Below the pieces are notes generated by a model. It had not been told where the DNA came from, did no database searches, and worked only from the letters and a program-made list of their open reading frames with translations. From Daldinia sp. FL1419 (Eukaryota > Ascomycota > Sordariomycetes > Xylariales > Hypoxylaceae), in contig MU623371.1 in assembly GCA_025201765.1 (NCBI GenBank), positions 124,001 through 188,000 on the forward strand: a stretch of DNA of 64,000 nt. The letters run 5' to 3'. The position numbers and the translations under genes were made by a program. Positions 1-13,324 of the stretch are shown here, one piece after another (the first letter of the stretch is position 1; each line of letters starts with the position of its first letter).

Positions 1-540
1 CATTGAGCGTCATTTTCATTCGTTATATTTGACTAATGATTCTACTAATTTAGCAATTGGGAATATTCCAAGTTGCGCCGTGGCGGTTGAGTATATGTTG
101 AGGTGCGATACATACAAGCTTACCGGTTCGACATCACGATTTTGCCTACCTACTTTGCCGTTAAATATCGTAGGATCTCCTGGCTTTATATCCTGACCAG
201 GTAAATCATATTCACCTCATCTGGGCACGTATCGCGGGTTTCTAGTTCGTCTACACGGTACTGCATTGACACCCCCACACGATCCGAACGACGATATTTC
301 ACCGTGCAGCATTTCGCCTCTTCCGACGCTAGTTACCTACTGCTATTTCCAGCGGTGACTTCATCATAGCGCTAGGAGGACGTTCATGCGATGCACGTAC
401 GGCTTACCCTCCTTGTGACAGCCTCACATTTCGCACCACTTGGCGGTGGTCGACATACGTAGCCCGCTATTACTTACTTTGGGATTGCTGGGAAAATAAT
501 CGTCTGAACCATCTTTGAACGTAATTATACGTCGTGAATC
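1..540. other. Intergenic region upstream of the KDM5 gene
   Basis: No reading frame, RNA gene or repeat that I can support is visible. It probably contains the promoter and 5' leader of the demethylase gene starting at 541, but no TATA box is obvious. Confidence 0.5.
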
Positions 541-3500
541 ATGGTTTCCACCCCCTCCGCCAGCCACAGCGGCGGCGTTGGAGGTGTTAGTAGTGCAACT
601 GCTAGCTCAAGAGCTTCTCCTGCAGTCGGCGCCACCAATTCCACGAGCCACGCTTCTTCGTCATCTAATGGTGCGAAATCCAAGACCCAGGTCAATTCGA
701 ATGGCTATCATCCAGCGAATCCCACGGTGCCTCTAAGCTCGATGCGTAGCGCCCCGCTAGACCTCACATCAGTCGAGAGAAGGGGGCAGCCTACGGCCGG
801 CAGGGAGTCGTCTAAGCAAAACAGGTTGTACGGGCTCGAAGAAGCACCCACCTACCGACCAACCGAGGACGAATGGAAAGACCCGTTTGAGTACGTTCGC
901 AAGATCACCCCCGAAGCGCGCCGTTACGGTATCTGCAAGGTCATCCCTCCCGATTCGTGGAACCCCGATTTCGCGATTGATACCGAGGTGAGTCCATAAT
1001 GTTTCAACCGATATAGTGGGAGAATACAATTGCTGTGGTTTTTGTCACATAGAGCTTGCGTATTCTGATGGCTTCTGGGGCTGTACTGACGGCCTTTAGA
1101 AATTTCATTTCAGGACGCGAAAGCAAGAGCTAAATTCAGTCGACGGCCGTGAGTTATCCGCAACCAGACACCTTGCCATCTTAACAACCGTCGTTATTAA
1201 CGTGGAAATATTAGGTACGCGAGCGAATTTGACCTATCTAGATGCCCTTGCGAAATACCACAAACAGCAAGGAACCAACCTAAACCGATTACCATATGTG
1301 GACAAGAAGCCTTTAGACCTTTATAAACTTAAGAAGGCTGTCGAGTCTCGGGGAGGCTTTGAAAAAGTCTGTAAGACTAAAAAATGGGCGGAAATTGGCA
1401 GAGACTTGGGTTATAGTGGAAAGATCATGTCGTCATTATCAACGTCCCTCAAGAACTCGTATGATCGATGGCTTACCCCGTACGAGAATTATTTGCGCCA
1501 AGCAAAGCCCGGAGTTTACCAGCAGTTGGAATATGAATACGGTGGCCCGCTAACCCCGAGCCCAGCGCCTAGTCCGATAAAGAGGTCGGCTATGAATACT
1601 CCTTCTAGTCTACGTGCGGAATCGCCTGCTCGGCATGCGAGCGATATTCTTCAGCAGAGTCTGAACGTACCGAAGCAAGAAAGTGAGCGTGACACCATCA
1701 TGACGGATGCGCCATCAGCTACTTCGCAACCTTCATCCGGGGGCTTTACCGCTATCAACTCCGGCGGTTTTACCGCAGTCAATAATGGGTTTACGAGTGT
1801 CAATCGGCCCACTCCAACCGATCCCAAAGGCTTCACCCCACCCCCGAAGCACCATGGGAGCCCGCATCCCTCTGCCAAGAACACTCCCGATTTCCGACCT
1901 TCCGGACTTGGTCCTGCTACAGCCTTAAAACGTCAACTTAGCTCTGACAGCTTAGATTCGGCGAAAAGGGACAACGGCACCGATAAAGACGACTCGGAAA
2001 GCGGTAGTAGAAGAAGTAAGAGGCTTAAGAAAGGTACGTATTCCTCTTGCAACTGCAGATCCGGCCAAACCCGGTTTTTTTCAATTTCTTCTATGTATAC
2101 TCTTTTCTTTATACCCCTACTATCTGGTGGATTTGAGCATCTTTCCCTTTACTGCTCGTTACGTTTATATTCGGCGTTAGTGGCACATCATTTCCTTTGT
2201 GGTGTGCTCTCCATTAGTGGGGCCGCAATTGTGCAGGGTCTCAATCATGCGCCTTGCCGTGCAGCAATGCACAACAGGGGCGGAGACCTTACAATGGTTG
2301 TTCTGGCCTTTTGAAGTCGATGATTGGTTCGATCGCTTGTGAAACTAATGCAGGTCGGTGTCTAGAAACCGTCCCTACCGTAGCTGGTTCGCATATGTCA
2401 GTATTTCGACCTTCGGCTCATCGAATACCAATATCCCGAGACGGGTCGTCAAGTCCAAGCGAGGTAGGAGCCCCTATTCCCTCATCTTAATGTAGGCGAT
2501 GTTGTTATTGACTGTATATATAGAAATGCGAAGTATGCGGCAAAGGTGATGAGGCGGGTCCTATAGCTGTGTGCGAATCCTGCGACCACGGATACCATGG
2601 TGCTTGTTTAGATCCCCCGATCAAGCATAAGCCCGATGCCGAGTGGAATTGTCATCGATGTCTTGTCGGCGACGGCCGATTCGGATTTGAAGAAGGCGGA
2701 CTGTACTCCCTCAAGCAATTCCAAGAGAAAGCAGCCGACTTCAAACAGGCGTATTTCGAGAACCGTATGCCTTATGATCCTGTACTCAAATGTTCGAGAC
2801 CGGTAACGGAAGATGACGTGGAAAGAGAATTTTGGAGGCTCGTTACAAGCACTGAGGAGACTGTTGAGGTAGAGTACGGTGCGGATATCCATTGCACGAC
2901 TCACGGCTCTGGCTTTCCCACCGCTGAGCGTAACCCGTGCGATCCCTACTCTACCGATCCTTGGAATTTGACTGTCATGCCTTTGCATCCAGAGAGTCTC
3001 TTTCGCCATATCAAATCCGACATCTCAGGCATGACTGTTCCGTGGGTCTACGTGGGCATGATATTCTCGACGTTCTGTTGGCATAACGAGGACCACTTTG
3101 CCTACTCGATTAATTATCAGCATTTTGGGGCTACAAAGACCTGGTACGGCATCCCGGCCGAGGACACCGAAAAGTTCGAGAACGCCATGAAAGAAGCCGT
3201 GCCCGAGCTCTTCGAAACACAGCCGGACCTTCTGTTTCAGCTAGTCACGCTTCTCACACCCGAACAGCTTCAGAAGGCTGGTGTCCGCGTTTATGCTCTC
3301 GACCAGCGAGCCGGTCAGCTCGTTCTCACATTTCCACAGGCGTATCATGCTGGATTTAATCACGGTTTCAACTTTAACGAGGCCGTCAATTTTGCACCGT
3401 TCGATTGGGAGCCACACGGTCTTGCCGGTGTAGAGCGACTGCAACAATTTCGGAGGCAGCCGTGCTTTTCGCACGATGAGCTTCTATGGACAGCAGCAGA

Positions 3501-6417
3501 AGGAACGAGTCTAGGATTAACGATCCAAACGGCGAGGTGGCTCGCCCCAGCTCTCGAGAGAATCCACAAACGAGAATTGCATCAACGAAAGGAATTCATA
3601 GCAAAACATCGAGAAGATGGCCATCATTCCTGTGCGCTGGTCGAGGAATCCAACGGGCATTGTTCCCTCGCTTTTGAAGTGTCTACTGACGACGTCCCCG
3701 AAGAAGAATATCAGTGTGCTTATTGCAAATGTTACGCTTACCTATCAAGATTCAAGTGCCTCCAATCCGGCAAAGTCCTGTGTGTTCAACATGCTGGGCA
3801 ATACGCTTGTTGCGAGACCCCCGAACCCGAGCGTTATGCAGGCAATCATCATAAATTGTATTATCGTAAGACCGACGAGGAGCTCGACGAGACGTATCAA
3901 AAGGTAGCGGACAAGGCCAACTTGCCGGAAGCATGGGAGGATAAATACGAGAAACTTCTCGACGAGGGAGGGAAGCCAGCGCTAAAAACGCTGCGAAACC
4001 TTCTTAGTGAGGGTGAACGAATACCGTACGACCTCCCCTCCTTGCCAGCGCTCAGGGAATTCGTTGACCGCTGTAACGAATGGGTCGAAGAGGCGACTAA
4101 TTATACGGTGCGAAAACAGCAGAACCGCCGTAAGAATGACAAAGTCTGGCAGAGCGGATTACGAAAGTCGATCGGAAGTTCTTCCCAGGAACAGAGAGAA
4201 CGCGAGTTACGCCGAGTCGAAAATATCTACCGCTTGATCGACGATGCGGAGCGCATAGGTTTTGACTGTCCCGAGATACAGCAGTTGCAAGAGCGCGCGA
4301 ATGCCATCAGAAGCTTCCAGAAGAATGCCGAGCAATTCTTAGAGCGCGGATGCGGCCAAGAATCTATCGAGGAGTTAATAGAAGAGGGGCGCGCCTTTAA
4401 TGTCGATATGCCGGAACTCGATAAGCTGTCCGAGATTTTGGAGCAGACGAAGTGGAACGCTAAAGCGAAGTCTAACAGAGGGATATTCCTAACGCTTAAG
4501 GATGTCAGGGAGCTGCTCGAAGAGGGTAATCGGTTGGAGATTCCCTTGTACAACGACAACATGAGGCACTTTGGTGATAAGTATCAGGCAGGTATGCAGT
4601 GGGAAGCTAAAGCAAAAGAGCTCATTAATGCAGAGGTGGTTCATTATCCACAATTGGAAGCCCTCTCGAACCAAGTTCAAGTTAACACACTTCCTGTGAC
4701 GGCGGAAACCTTGGCCGCTGTCGACCAAATCCTGCACAAACAACGCGAAGCGCATCGTCAGATTATTGACATCACGGAGCGATCGAAAAACCCTGACTAC
4801 AAAAAGAGGCCGAAGTATGCAGAGGTAGTCGAGATCATGAAGAAGCTAGAAGATCTTAATTCGAAACCGACCGGAACCCTAGATCTCGAAAAGGAGCAGA
4901 GACGTCACGAGGATTGGATGCGTAAGGGGAAGAAGCTATTCGGCAAGACGAACGCACCACTGCATATTCTGAAATCACATATGGACTACGTGCTGGAACG
5001 CAATCTAGCCTGTTTCGACATCCGCAATGATACTCCTCGGCTGCCGGCCGAACCTGCTTCTCGAGCGGCTAGCGAGGAGCGAGGCGAGGGCAAGATCCAA
5101 CGGACCTCGTGGGATATTAATGATCCAGCCCTTGTAGAAGTATTCTGTATCTGCCGTCGTATCGAGGCAGGTATGATGATTGAATGCGAGCTGTGCCACG
5201 AATGGTATCACGGAAAGTGCCTCAAGATTGCCCGAGGGAAGGTTAAGGAGGACGATAAATACACTTGCCCAATCTGCGATTGGCGAGTAAAGATCCCTAG
5301 AGACGCCGCGCGGCCTAAGCTCGAAGATCTCATCGCCTGGCAGGAGGAAATACCTAACCTCCCTTTCCAACCCGAAGAGGAAGAGGTGCTGAAAAAGATA
5401 ATTGACAATGCTCAGAAATTCCGAGACCACATCGCAGCATTCTGCAATCCAGTCCTGGCGACGGCGGCCGAAGCTGGTACTCAGAGATTCTACTTGCGAA
5501 AAATCGAAGGAGCCGAGATTCTTCTGTCCTTCGAAACCAATTTCTTCCGACAGGAACTCCACAAGTGGAATCCGGTAGCGCCCGAACCCCCCCCTGTGTT
5601 GGACGTTTCGAAGAGCACGCGAAAGCCACGGCCTACAAAGTTGCAGAAAATGTTGGCGCAGTATGGCGTAGATGATCCGGACGATCTCCCAGAAAATATG
5701 AAGAGCAAGGCGAACAGCCTAAAGCGGAAGGCAATGAATGCCGAAGCTGCCGCGAAGGCCGCGGCATCGTCAAGCAATGGCCTCGTGCCTCCAAACGCGA
5801 CCAGTCCATCCTCTCACTCTTTTGGTTCCGGTAGTCATCCTTACTTTCGAGGTTCGCAGCCATCCACTCCAGCGCTAACCGGTACATCCCACTCGCATCC
5901 ACCACAAAGGTCCAACTCTGTGTCTTCTAGTCGGCCAGGATCGTCTCTTCGACCCGACAGCATGGATATGAATAATACCGCAGGGCTGCATCCAGACTTC
6001 TTCTTGTCTGCTAGCAGTGGGCCGGGTCCTCAATTGATCGCACCAGATTCATCTTTAACACTAGAGGAGCGTCTACAACGTGGTCAGGATGACGGCTTGA
6101 ATCTCAGCACGGATGCCGGCAAGGGCAAGGCCCTTGAATATTTACGTCGCACTGAGACGGGGCGTAAGCGAGCTGAGGAAATCTTCGGGCCCGATGTGTG
6201 GAATCATAACCGTGATGATGCATTCACCGGTAGACAAAGTATCAGCCGGGGTCAACATGAAGATGGGGATGTCGACAAGATGTTCCTAGATCTTACTAAT
6301 GCGGACGACGACGAGGACGCTAAGAAGGAAAGGCAACGCGGGGGGGAACGATTGGGCGTCACAGCTGATAGTTTTGAAGCGGAGCGAAATGCCATGGATA
6401 TGGAAGACTCTGACTGA
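541..6417 (+). CDS. KDM5: JmjN-ARID-PHD-JmjC histone H3K4 demethylase (KDM5/Lid2 type), five exons
   Basis: Fe(II)/2-oxoglutarate-dependent lysine demethylase of the KDM5/JARID1/Lid2 family, a nuclear chromatin regulator that removes H3K4 methylation. Inferred exons are 541-987, 1100-1148, 1215-2033, 2354-2463 and 2524-6417, giving about 1772 residues; all phases fit and all introns have GT-AG ends. Domain order: Ser-rich N-terminus, JmjN (about 102-143), ARID (about 165-260), PHD1 (476-521, KCEVCGKGDEAGP), JmjC, C5HC2 zinc finger (from about 873), helical PLU-1-like region, and PHD2 (about 1350-1398, FCICRR). The iron ligands appear intact: His662 and Glu664 in CWHNED and His750 in AYHAGFNHG. 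The C-terminus is acidic and low in complexity. Domain order and length are normal for fungal KDM5, so I expect a working gene. Confidence 0.93.
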
Positions 6418-7644
6418 GCATACCCAGGCTTAATGGGAATTGCGATACTATGACCAACCCGACAGTCACACTTGCCCGAGTGTCTTTGATAATCAGATAC
6501 AGGTTACCTATTAGTGGACAGTATACTTGACGCCGGCTCGTCCACAAAAATTTCCAATGGCGTATTGGAGAGCATTTCTTTGTGCTGTGTTCATTATTAG
6601 CATATGAGGGCAGTTCGTGCGTCGTCAGATATAGAGGCGTTATTGCGGTTTGAGTCGCAGACGAAGATTCCCCTTTCCTCATGTACCATTAGAGGATGTT
6701 AGGGATCTAAAAGCCCGGCTACATACTATTTATTGCATTAGATAGGCGTTGCGTTTCAGGTCTTGGTTCGGTATACCTCAGGCACCCAGTTTCGATGGAA
6801 AGGAGGCGGATAGGGGGACTGATCGATACCTTGCTTAGCTAAACATATAGCTATTTGTTTGGAATTCCGCTTCTACACTCGGTTTCGTGTTTCGTTTTGA
6901 GGTTGACTTATCCGGCGGCTCGGTCTTCTCTTCTAGCATGCGTTGGCTTAACATGAGCCGTATGGTGGTATCACTACAAATTACGCACGATTTTGTGCGG
7001 CCCAATCGTATTACAGCCGCTCGAAGCCAAGAAAACACGAATAGCTAGCTGATTCAATTTCGTAACAAAATTAATTAAGTATGGATAGCAGAGGTTTTCT
7101 CATATTTCCAACGTGACCACCAGTAACGTATAGGGACCGCAAAGATGACTTGGTTGACCGAATCCGTTTGTCCATGATGTCTAACACGCGTCCTAACCGT
7201 GATGCACACTCTAGGTGGGCTAGATAGGGTACCCCTAGACAATTACCCCTCGGTCACTGTGGCAAGGGGTCACTGTTTATTTTCACCATTTTACCAAAGA
7301 GTTTACACTCACGGCAGAGTTTGGAACTCACACTGTGACGTAGACCAGTGCAAACTACAATCAACCATGTCGGATAACAAAGTGGATGGCGCTAAATATT
7401 GACTTGTAAACAACCGTCAATATTCACTGTAGAACATATAGTACATATCACCGGGTAAGCAAAGGACCTTTGGTATATAAGTTCAGGTGTGCCCGATGGT
7501 CCATCCCAAAACAATCCCAGCAAGCCTTAACTCTCAATCATCTTTCCCCCCTTCGGTTGCTCTTATACTACATTGCAACAACTACGTAAAGCTTCCAGTA
7601 GTCTGCCAAACTCCCTCCTACTCGAGGAAGTATAGAGTAGAGCT
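6418..7644. other. Intergenic region, 1.2 kb
   Basis: No convincing coding potential. It contains the TATA-like element described separately and the likely 5' leader of the gene at 7645. Confidence 0.5.
7474..7480 (+). promoter_or_regulatory. TATA-like box upstream of the 7645 gene
   Basis: The sequence TATATAA lies 165 nt before the ATG at 7645, followed by a C/A-rich leader with pyrimidine runs typical of fungal core promoters. Assignment is by position and sequence only. Confidence 0.4.
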
Positions 7645-10068
7645 ATGGCAGGCGTAAATCTTGGTCGGGAAAACATGGACTCCAATTCTGTCCTCGACAA
7701 GGATATTTCCAGTGTAATCCGCGTTTGTGAGAACCTCGGCGGTTTGCTGGGTATCTGCGACGAAGCACGCGAGGAGACCAAAGAGCTAGCTTTGGCAGAC
7801 CACAAGCACATTGCTCTTCCTTCCCTTGGCCTAACTATCGGGTTCCCGAGACAGGGAGTGCTACGATATCTTGGAAATAGATCTGGTGGCCAGAGCTTTC
7901 TCGCTCTTGTCTCTGCTTTAGTGACGGTGTTTGATCCACAAGAATGTGCGCAAATCATAGCAAATCTAATGAGACGTCATCTAAAGTATGAAGAAGCAAA
8001 ATATCCCGCAGCTGAGCAGCTGTATCCGCTACTTGAGACAATCAATGCCAATTGTAGCTTTTCTAGCTTCGCTAGTCATGTCGTAGACTGTGAGATAATA
8101 CTATCCCACGAGCTGCGTAAACGACATTACGACGATACCTTTTTACATCGTCTATCCAAAGTCCCCGATACAGATGTAGTGGCTAAGATGACTGAATTGT
8201 TACTACTTGACCAGGCCGAACATCTTGACGAAGACAAGCCGAAGGCAATAACAGTCCAAGCAGAGTGCTGCGTACCTTGGATCGTGGTATTTGTGCGCTG
8301 GTGGCTGCGGAAATGTCCTACGGTCTACTTATGGGATGGTCAATCGCCTGAATGTGAAACGCTCATACAAGGAGAGACCAAAATCGGGATCAAACTTGTG
8401 CTCCCAAAGCAGGAAGATGCGCCAGAATACGTCAAAATCAGAGCCGTCTACTCGCAATTATGCTGGACAGAATGGAATTTCCACCACAACCGCGCGAAGC
8501 ATTATAACGGCCTCGTTCCCATTCCTACGTATTTCCGCCTCATGCTAAACGCCTTCAAATTGGACCAAGGCCAGGCCAACAAGGCGGCTATAGAAGTCAT
8601 CCCTTACGCACTGTTAAAAGCACGAAGATGCCTAACAATGTGTTCCGAGGGATGTGTATCTCGCACGCGTTTGGGTACGCCCTGCCGAACTACTACGGAC
8701 ATTGCCGGCAAAAAGTCTAGACTCTGGCAGCAATCACAGGAGGACGAAAAGGAAGCAGTCTCGGCAGGCGAGGCACTAAAAGTGAGCTCCAGTCGTTTTG
8801 AACCGTTCCCGGAGCGGACCGAGATCAATGATATTCTTCGACTTGTTAGCGGCTGCGAAGGGAAGCGCATGCAAGACCTTCGAGGCAAGCAGATGGGATT
8901 GCCGATTTACGGGCATAAGCAAGTAGCTGCCTTCTTAAAGCAGAAGAGATACGAAAACGAGCGCAATGAATGGATGAAAGGTTTCCGTTCGCAGTTACCA
9001 CTCAACCAAGCCGATCCTACGACTATCTTCCTCGAACAAATGGCACATATTGTCGCGACAATTCTAGCATTGTCGCTGTTCCGGAACTCCGAGGGGCTGA
9101 TGGTTCGGCCAGACCCGTATATCTGGCAAAACACCGAGTTGGCACCGAGCACGGTAATCTCAGCTATCTGTCGTATTTTTAAAGAAGAGGAGGCATGTTG
9201 CGATGTAACGGAATGGCATCGCGTATGTAGGAAGCTAGCTGGCGAGCCAGAGGGGCAGCCAGATATCAAAAGCGGAAACACGATTATGTCTTACGGTTCC
9301 GGACAAGTCGTATGCCCGGGGGTTATTGTCGACTGGAAGCTGCCTGAAATCGACGAGAGTTATCTACGCCTTTACTAGTGCCGAGGCGAGATCATCGACC
9401 GTCATAACTACAACTCATATCGTAGTGTCGTAGCCATGAACTCACAACTTACATCGGACCCCTTATTCCGAGGCGCAACAGCAATTCCGCCCGGACCGAT
9501 GACGGCGGATGCAGCATCCATCCAGAACTCCCAGTACGGATTTAGTACACTGCCTCGCCCCCAGGACAAGAAAGCCCTAGAATGCTGCATGCTTAGGTCC
9601 CTAGAACACGAAGGCGGGATGATTTCAAGCGCTGCGTTAGACCCGACTGGTGTGTTCAAATGCCTGGCCTCTGCGGAACGAATCGAGTCGTGCCCGCATG
9701 ATGAGAAAACGCCGATGGAACTCATCACTACAAACATTCTACACGACAAGGGTGTTACGCCGACCGGGTTCTCGGACGTGTACGTATGCGCACCCGACGA
9801 CGTGCTTCCCTGGCTGCGAGATTGGGCGCAAAGGGCAGACGATGAGCAAGTGGCGCAACAAGGTCTGAGCGAGCTACTGGAGCGCGTCCGGGGCGCGGGT
9901 GGACCACCCGGTACCGTGGCCGTGGTTCCCACCGCGGCTGACGACCGTTTGCGTGTTTTTACTCTAGCAAAGCCAGTCGGGGCGCATCTTGCCATTCGAG
10001 GACACGCGTGTTTGGCTTGTTGCGTGAATTTTTGTAAATATTTTGGATTCGATGTGCTTGTGCTGTAA
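7645..10068 (+). CDS. Fungal protein of unknown function, open reading frame interrupted by one in-frame TAG
   Basis: An ATG at 7645 opens a 577-codon frame ending in TAG at 9376-9378. The same frame continues without another stop to 10068, about 230 further codons, and both parts look protein-like. The C-terminal end (ACLACCVNFCKYFGFD) resembles the end of a group of large fungus-specific proteins I have seen but cannot name. I therefore treat both parts as one gene. Either the TAG is a nonsense mutation (for example from TGG or CAG), or it lies at the end of a 69-nt in-frame intron (9310-9378, donor GTATGC, acceptor CTAG), or there is readthrough. No signal peptide or membrane segment is evident, and function is unknown. 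A minus-strand frame over 9408-9995 is regarded as a shadow. Confidence 0.6.
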
Positions 10069-10559
10069 CGGTTAGATAAACCTTTACAGTCTAGGTAGTC
10101 TAGTCTACAGGACTCATCGAGAGGAGAATATAAGGGGTATTTGGTATATTAGGTGGTAGTAAATACCGATTAATATTGACACCACATTTTACTCGGAGAT
10201 AAGACTATAATATACTTGCAATCGAGTCAACTAGGCCGCCAATTGACGATATCTACCTACTTACCTAGGTATGCTTGAAATATGTGCTTGGAAAGATGTA
10301 CAAGTCATGGAGAAAGAAACACGAGTTTGGTTACAAGAATGGGGTATCGTTGTTATTAGAACTATGCTATACTACCTGAAGTTCCTAGGTAATACCATCC
10401 AACACTCATCGTATTTCGGCGAAAAAAGTTATTATAACCAAGTGAACCCTATCCCTCTACTACTATCCTTTGGGCAAAAACACCCTACCAAGAACAATAC
10501 CCTTAATCTGAATTGGCGGACATCTTGGCAAAGGAAAAGTACAGGTTTCTTGCAATGGC
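10069..10559. other. Short intergenic region between convergent genes
   Basis: AT-richer sequence between the 3' ends of the 7645 gene and the minus-strand coiled-coil gene. It contains one copy of the palindrome TACCTAGGTA at 10262. Nothing else is supportable. Confidence 0.4.
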
Positions 10560-11393
10560 TTAATTCTCCCAGGTGGGAGCTCGGTATCCAGGGTAGAACT
10601 GATGGTACGCAGGAAATATTCCGCGTCGAGCTTGAGGCTGAGGATAGCCGATTCCCCAGCCCGAGTGTTCCCATGAATGGTACGCCCGTCCTTGGTCGTC
10701 GTAGAATTGAGAATAGGCTGGATCCGCCTGTCCCTGGGCAGCGACGTCCACGTAAACTTCCGGAGACATATGCTCAGGAGTCTGTCCCTCTTGGTTCATC
10801 TCGGCATTCGGCTGCTGGAACATTTGCAGACCGGACCAGCTCTTTAGTCCGTCTGGGCTTTCCTTCTTTGCCGCCACGTGAGTTTCTTCACTGCCCTGTC
10901 GTGAGTTTGCAGCTGTGTTGACGTTGGAATAGGCAGTCGACGCGTGAGGGCTGTGAGAGCTGTGAGAGCTGTGAGAGCTGACTGTATCGAATGGTTTGGG
11001 CATGTACTTTTCAACCTCGACCTCTCCTAGCCTTTTCTCAAGCTCTAAGATCTTAGCTGCCTGGCTGCGTTCCAAGTCACTGCCTGTCGCTCGCTTGTTT
11101 GCGCGTCGTCGCTTGCCGATACTCGAGAGTTCACCTTGTAGCTGGGCGTTGTGGTTTCGGGTGCTTTGGAGTTCTTCCTTGGCAATGCTGAGGCTCTCTT
11201 TTATTGCCTTCATCTCTCCATTGAAGTCTTTGAGTAGGCTGACAAGCTCGGAATTGATACACTTGAGCTCCTCGTTCTGCTGCTGGAGCTTATAAAGAGA
11301 GTTGGGGACGACAGGAGAAGTGTCGGGGAGGTCAAAGTTTTCCGCCATGGCGACAGAGGCATACTCAATATCTAGTGGAAGCATCTGATCCAT
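10560..11393 (-). CDS. Coiled-coil protein of unknown function
   Basis: Intronless frame of 277 codons from ATG at 11393; a second ATG 15 codons later is an alternative start. Residues about 30-75 form a heptad-rich coiled coil (LQQQNEELKCINSEL). A basic stretch (GKRRRANKRATG) and a second short coil follow. The C-terminal half is low-complexity, rich in Ser, His, Gln, Tyr and Pro, and includes an (SHS)n run encoded by a 9-bp tandem repeat. The basic patch before a coil recalls bZIP proteins, but the canonical N-x7-R pattern is missing, so I do not call a transcription factor. No signal peptide. A plus-strand frame overlapping its 3' part is a shadow. Confidence 0.7.
   Translation of the reverse strand: MDQMLPLDIEYASVAMAENFDLPDTSPVVPNSLYKLQQQNEELKCINSELVSLLKDFNGEMKAIKESLSIAKEELQSTRNHNAQLQGELSSIGKRRRANKRATGSDLERSQAAKILELEKRLGEVEVEKYMPKPFDTVSSHSSHSSHSPHASTAYSNVNTAANSRQGSEETHVAAKKESPDGLKSWSGLQMFQQPNAEMNQEGQTPEHMSPEVYVDVAAQGQADPAYSQFYDDQGRAYHSWEHSGWGIGYPQPQARRGIFPAYHQFYPGYRAPTWEN
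10951..10980. repeat. 9-bp tandem repeat inside the coiled-coil gene
   Basis: CTGTGAGAG is repeated three times followed by a partial unit. On the minus strand it encodes Ser-His-Ser repeats in the low-complexity part of the 11393-10560 protein. Confidence 0.8.
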
Positions 11394-13324
11394 TGCGTGC
11401 GCTACACGTTCGCGACTAGTACCGAATGTTTCCCGGGTCTATCTAGAGGCGCAGGTGACACCAATTGACACTGTATTTGGCGTATTAGGCGTATTATCTG
11501 CGGCAAGGAACATGTTAGATGGTCGGTCCCATCCCGATACAAGTACCATGAATTGGATGACTTACTGGTCGAAATTATCAAACTAGTGAATGGAACCGAT
11601 GATCATTGAATAGGTTTAAGCGTCACTGATTGAGGCCTGCGACCTATGCGCAAACAGGTATTAAGTGCGGATCTGGGAAACAAGCCAGAAAGTGGAAGAA
11701 GTCCTTGGTGGATTGGGAGTAGGCAATTTAATTCTTGATTCTGGAAAGTCGGGATGGATTGAGAAGGAAAAGAAAATGAATGTACTTATATCCTAGGTAC
11801 TTCGTCCCGGTGACGCCCAAAATCAGTCGGGAGTCGAGATATCAGCTGCACGGTATAATTCACTACCGTTGTGACAGTTCGTTTGCTCTAAATTCACTGT
11901 TCTGATCAGAAAAAGCGGATATTATTGGCCAAAAGTGGAAAGTACCGACCTTGAAAACCGCCATAAACGGTAATTAGAAATGTTTCGTCCTATACCAGTG
12001 AATGTCTGTGGCAATGTGATCAAATGATTCGCTCATACTGTACCTGAATTGCTTCCTCAGTGCTTGTTCAGGAGCGGCCTTGACGATAGAAACATCACCA
12101 TACGTCCAAAAAGGGAATGGGTTCGTCCCAAGCCCCCTGAATAATTCACTCGAATCCAATTGCAAACTTTCCATTGGTTTTTACTCATCCCCTTCAGGGT
12201 TCTTTTACACGGGGCCTGTTCTCTGAGTGGTCAATTCGATCCTATTTTCTTTCTTTCGTTCGGTACAATTATTTCCAAAGTACCAATTGGATGCCTGATT
12301 AACCCGGACCCTGTTTATTTGCCTAGTCCCTACGTTATTTGTACTATGCCTTTCACGCATGCCGGGATTTCAATGGGATACCTTGCCACGAACCTGACAA
12401 TAGAGGAATCAGCACGTCTGTTAAAATAGTCTAGAACATGATACGTACAACAATACGGGAAATTTTGTAATCTGGACCTTCCAGACTGGAGGAACGGTTC
12501 AGGTGTTTACCAGATCCAAGTGCGGCTCTTCCTGGAATATGCGCCCCCCTTTATGGACCAACCCCTTTCTGTATCTTTTAATCTACAATATGCTCCCCTA
12601 AAGATATCCAGACGATTTTGAATCCAGATCAACCTGTAAAAAGGTTTTTATCGACCCTTGGGAATTAATTTTGCTTATACCTAATGTAACGACCTTTCGG
12701 CGCCTCTTATTATTCATCTACCTAGTCTCACCACCACAATTGCTCACCCACGTTATAGAAAGTGTTCTAGGAGCAATACATACCATATAGATTACTAACG
12801 TAGTACGGACGTCGACATAAGATGCAACGATATTGTACGGCTGTTTCTACATCCAACCACAATTCAACAGGGTTCTCGAATAGGAACCGCCTACCTGACG
12901 ATAACAAGGATACTCCCCGTAATCCAGAACCCTTTGAGCTTTTAGTATAAAGAGGTTTGTGCATTGTCATGATAGCTACCTAGGTACTCAAGTACCATAA
13001 TGCCAGACATTAGACTTTAGTCCTTCTATTACGTCTAAGAAGAACCTATAGAGGTTCGATGATAATATTATTGCTGACTGGATACACATCACTGGAATAA
13101 GGCAAACAGTACGCAGGAGCTAGCCCCGAGACGCGCTTGAAAATATATTTATACGAATCCAAAAGTCATACCAATCATAAATACAAGAATACAACTGCCC
13201 GACCCGAACCAAGCCATAGTCAGGCTGCCCATAAGATAGGTATGCATACATATCATACATATATTATACACACGTTCTCTCATCATCGTCCCAACCTCCC
13301 AACCCATAGACTTGAGAGAACCTC
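11394..13324. other. Intergenic region, 1.9 kb, no gene found
   Basis: Only short frames without family resemblance occur. One TACCTAGGTA palindrome lies at 12977. It presumably contains the promoter of the coiled-coil gene and the 3' end of the LPMO gene. Confidence 0.45.

Noticed and set aside
9408..9995. 195-codon minus-strand frame opposite the C-terminal part of the 7645 gene
   Set aside because: Composition looks like an antisense shadow; the plus strand continues the upstream protein in frame.
10271..10921. 216-codon plus-strand frame overlapping the coiled-coil gene
   Set aside because: Its 3' half is antisense to a protein-like minus-strand gene with a clear coiled coil, and its 5' half is AT-rich leader-like sequence.
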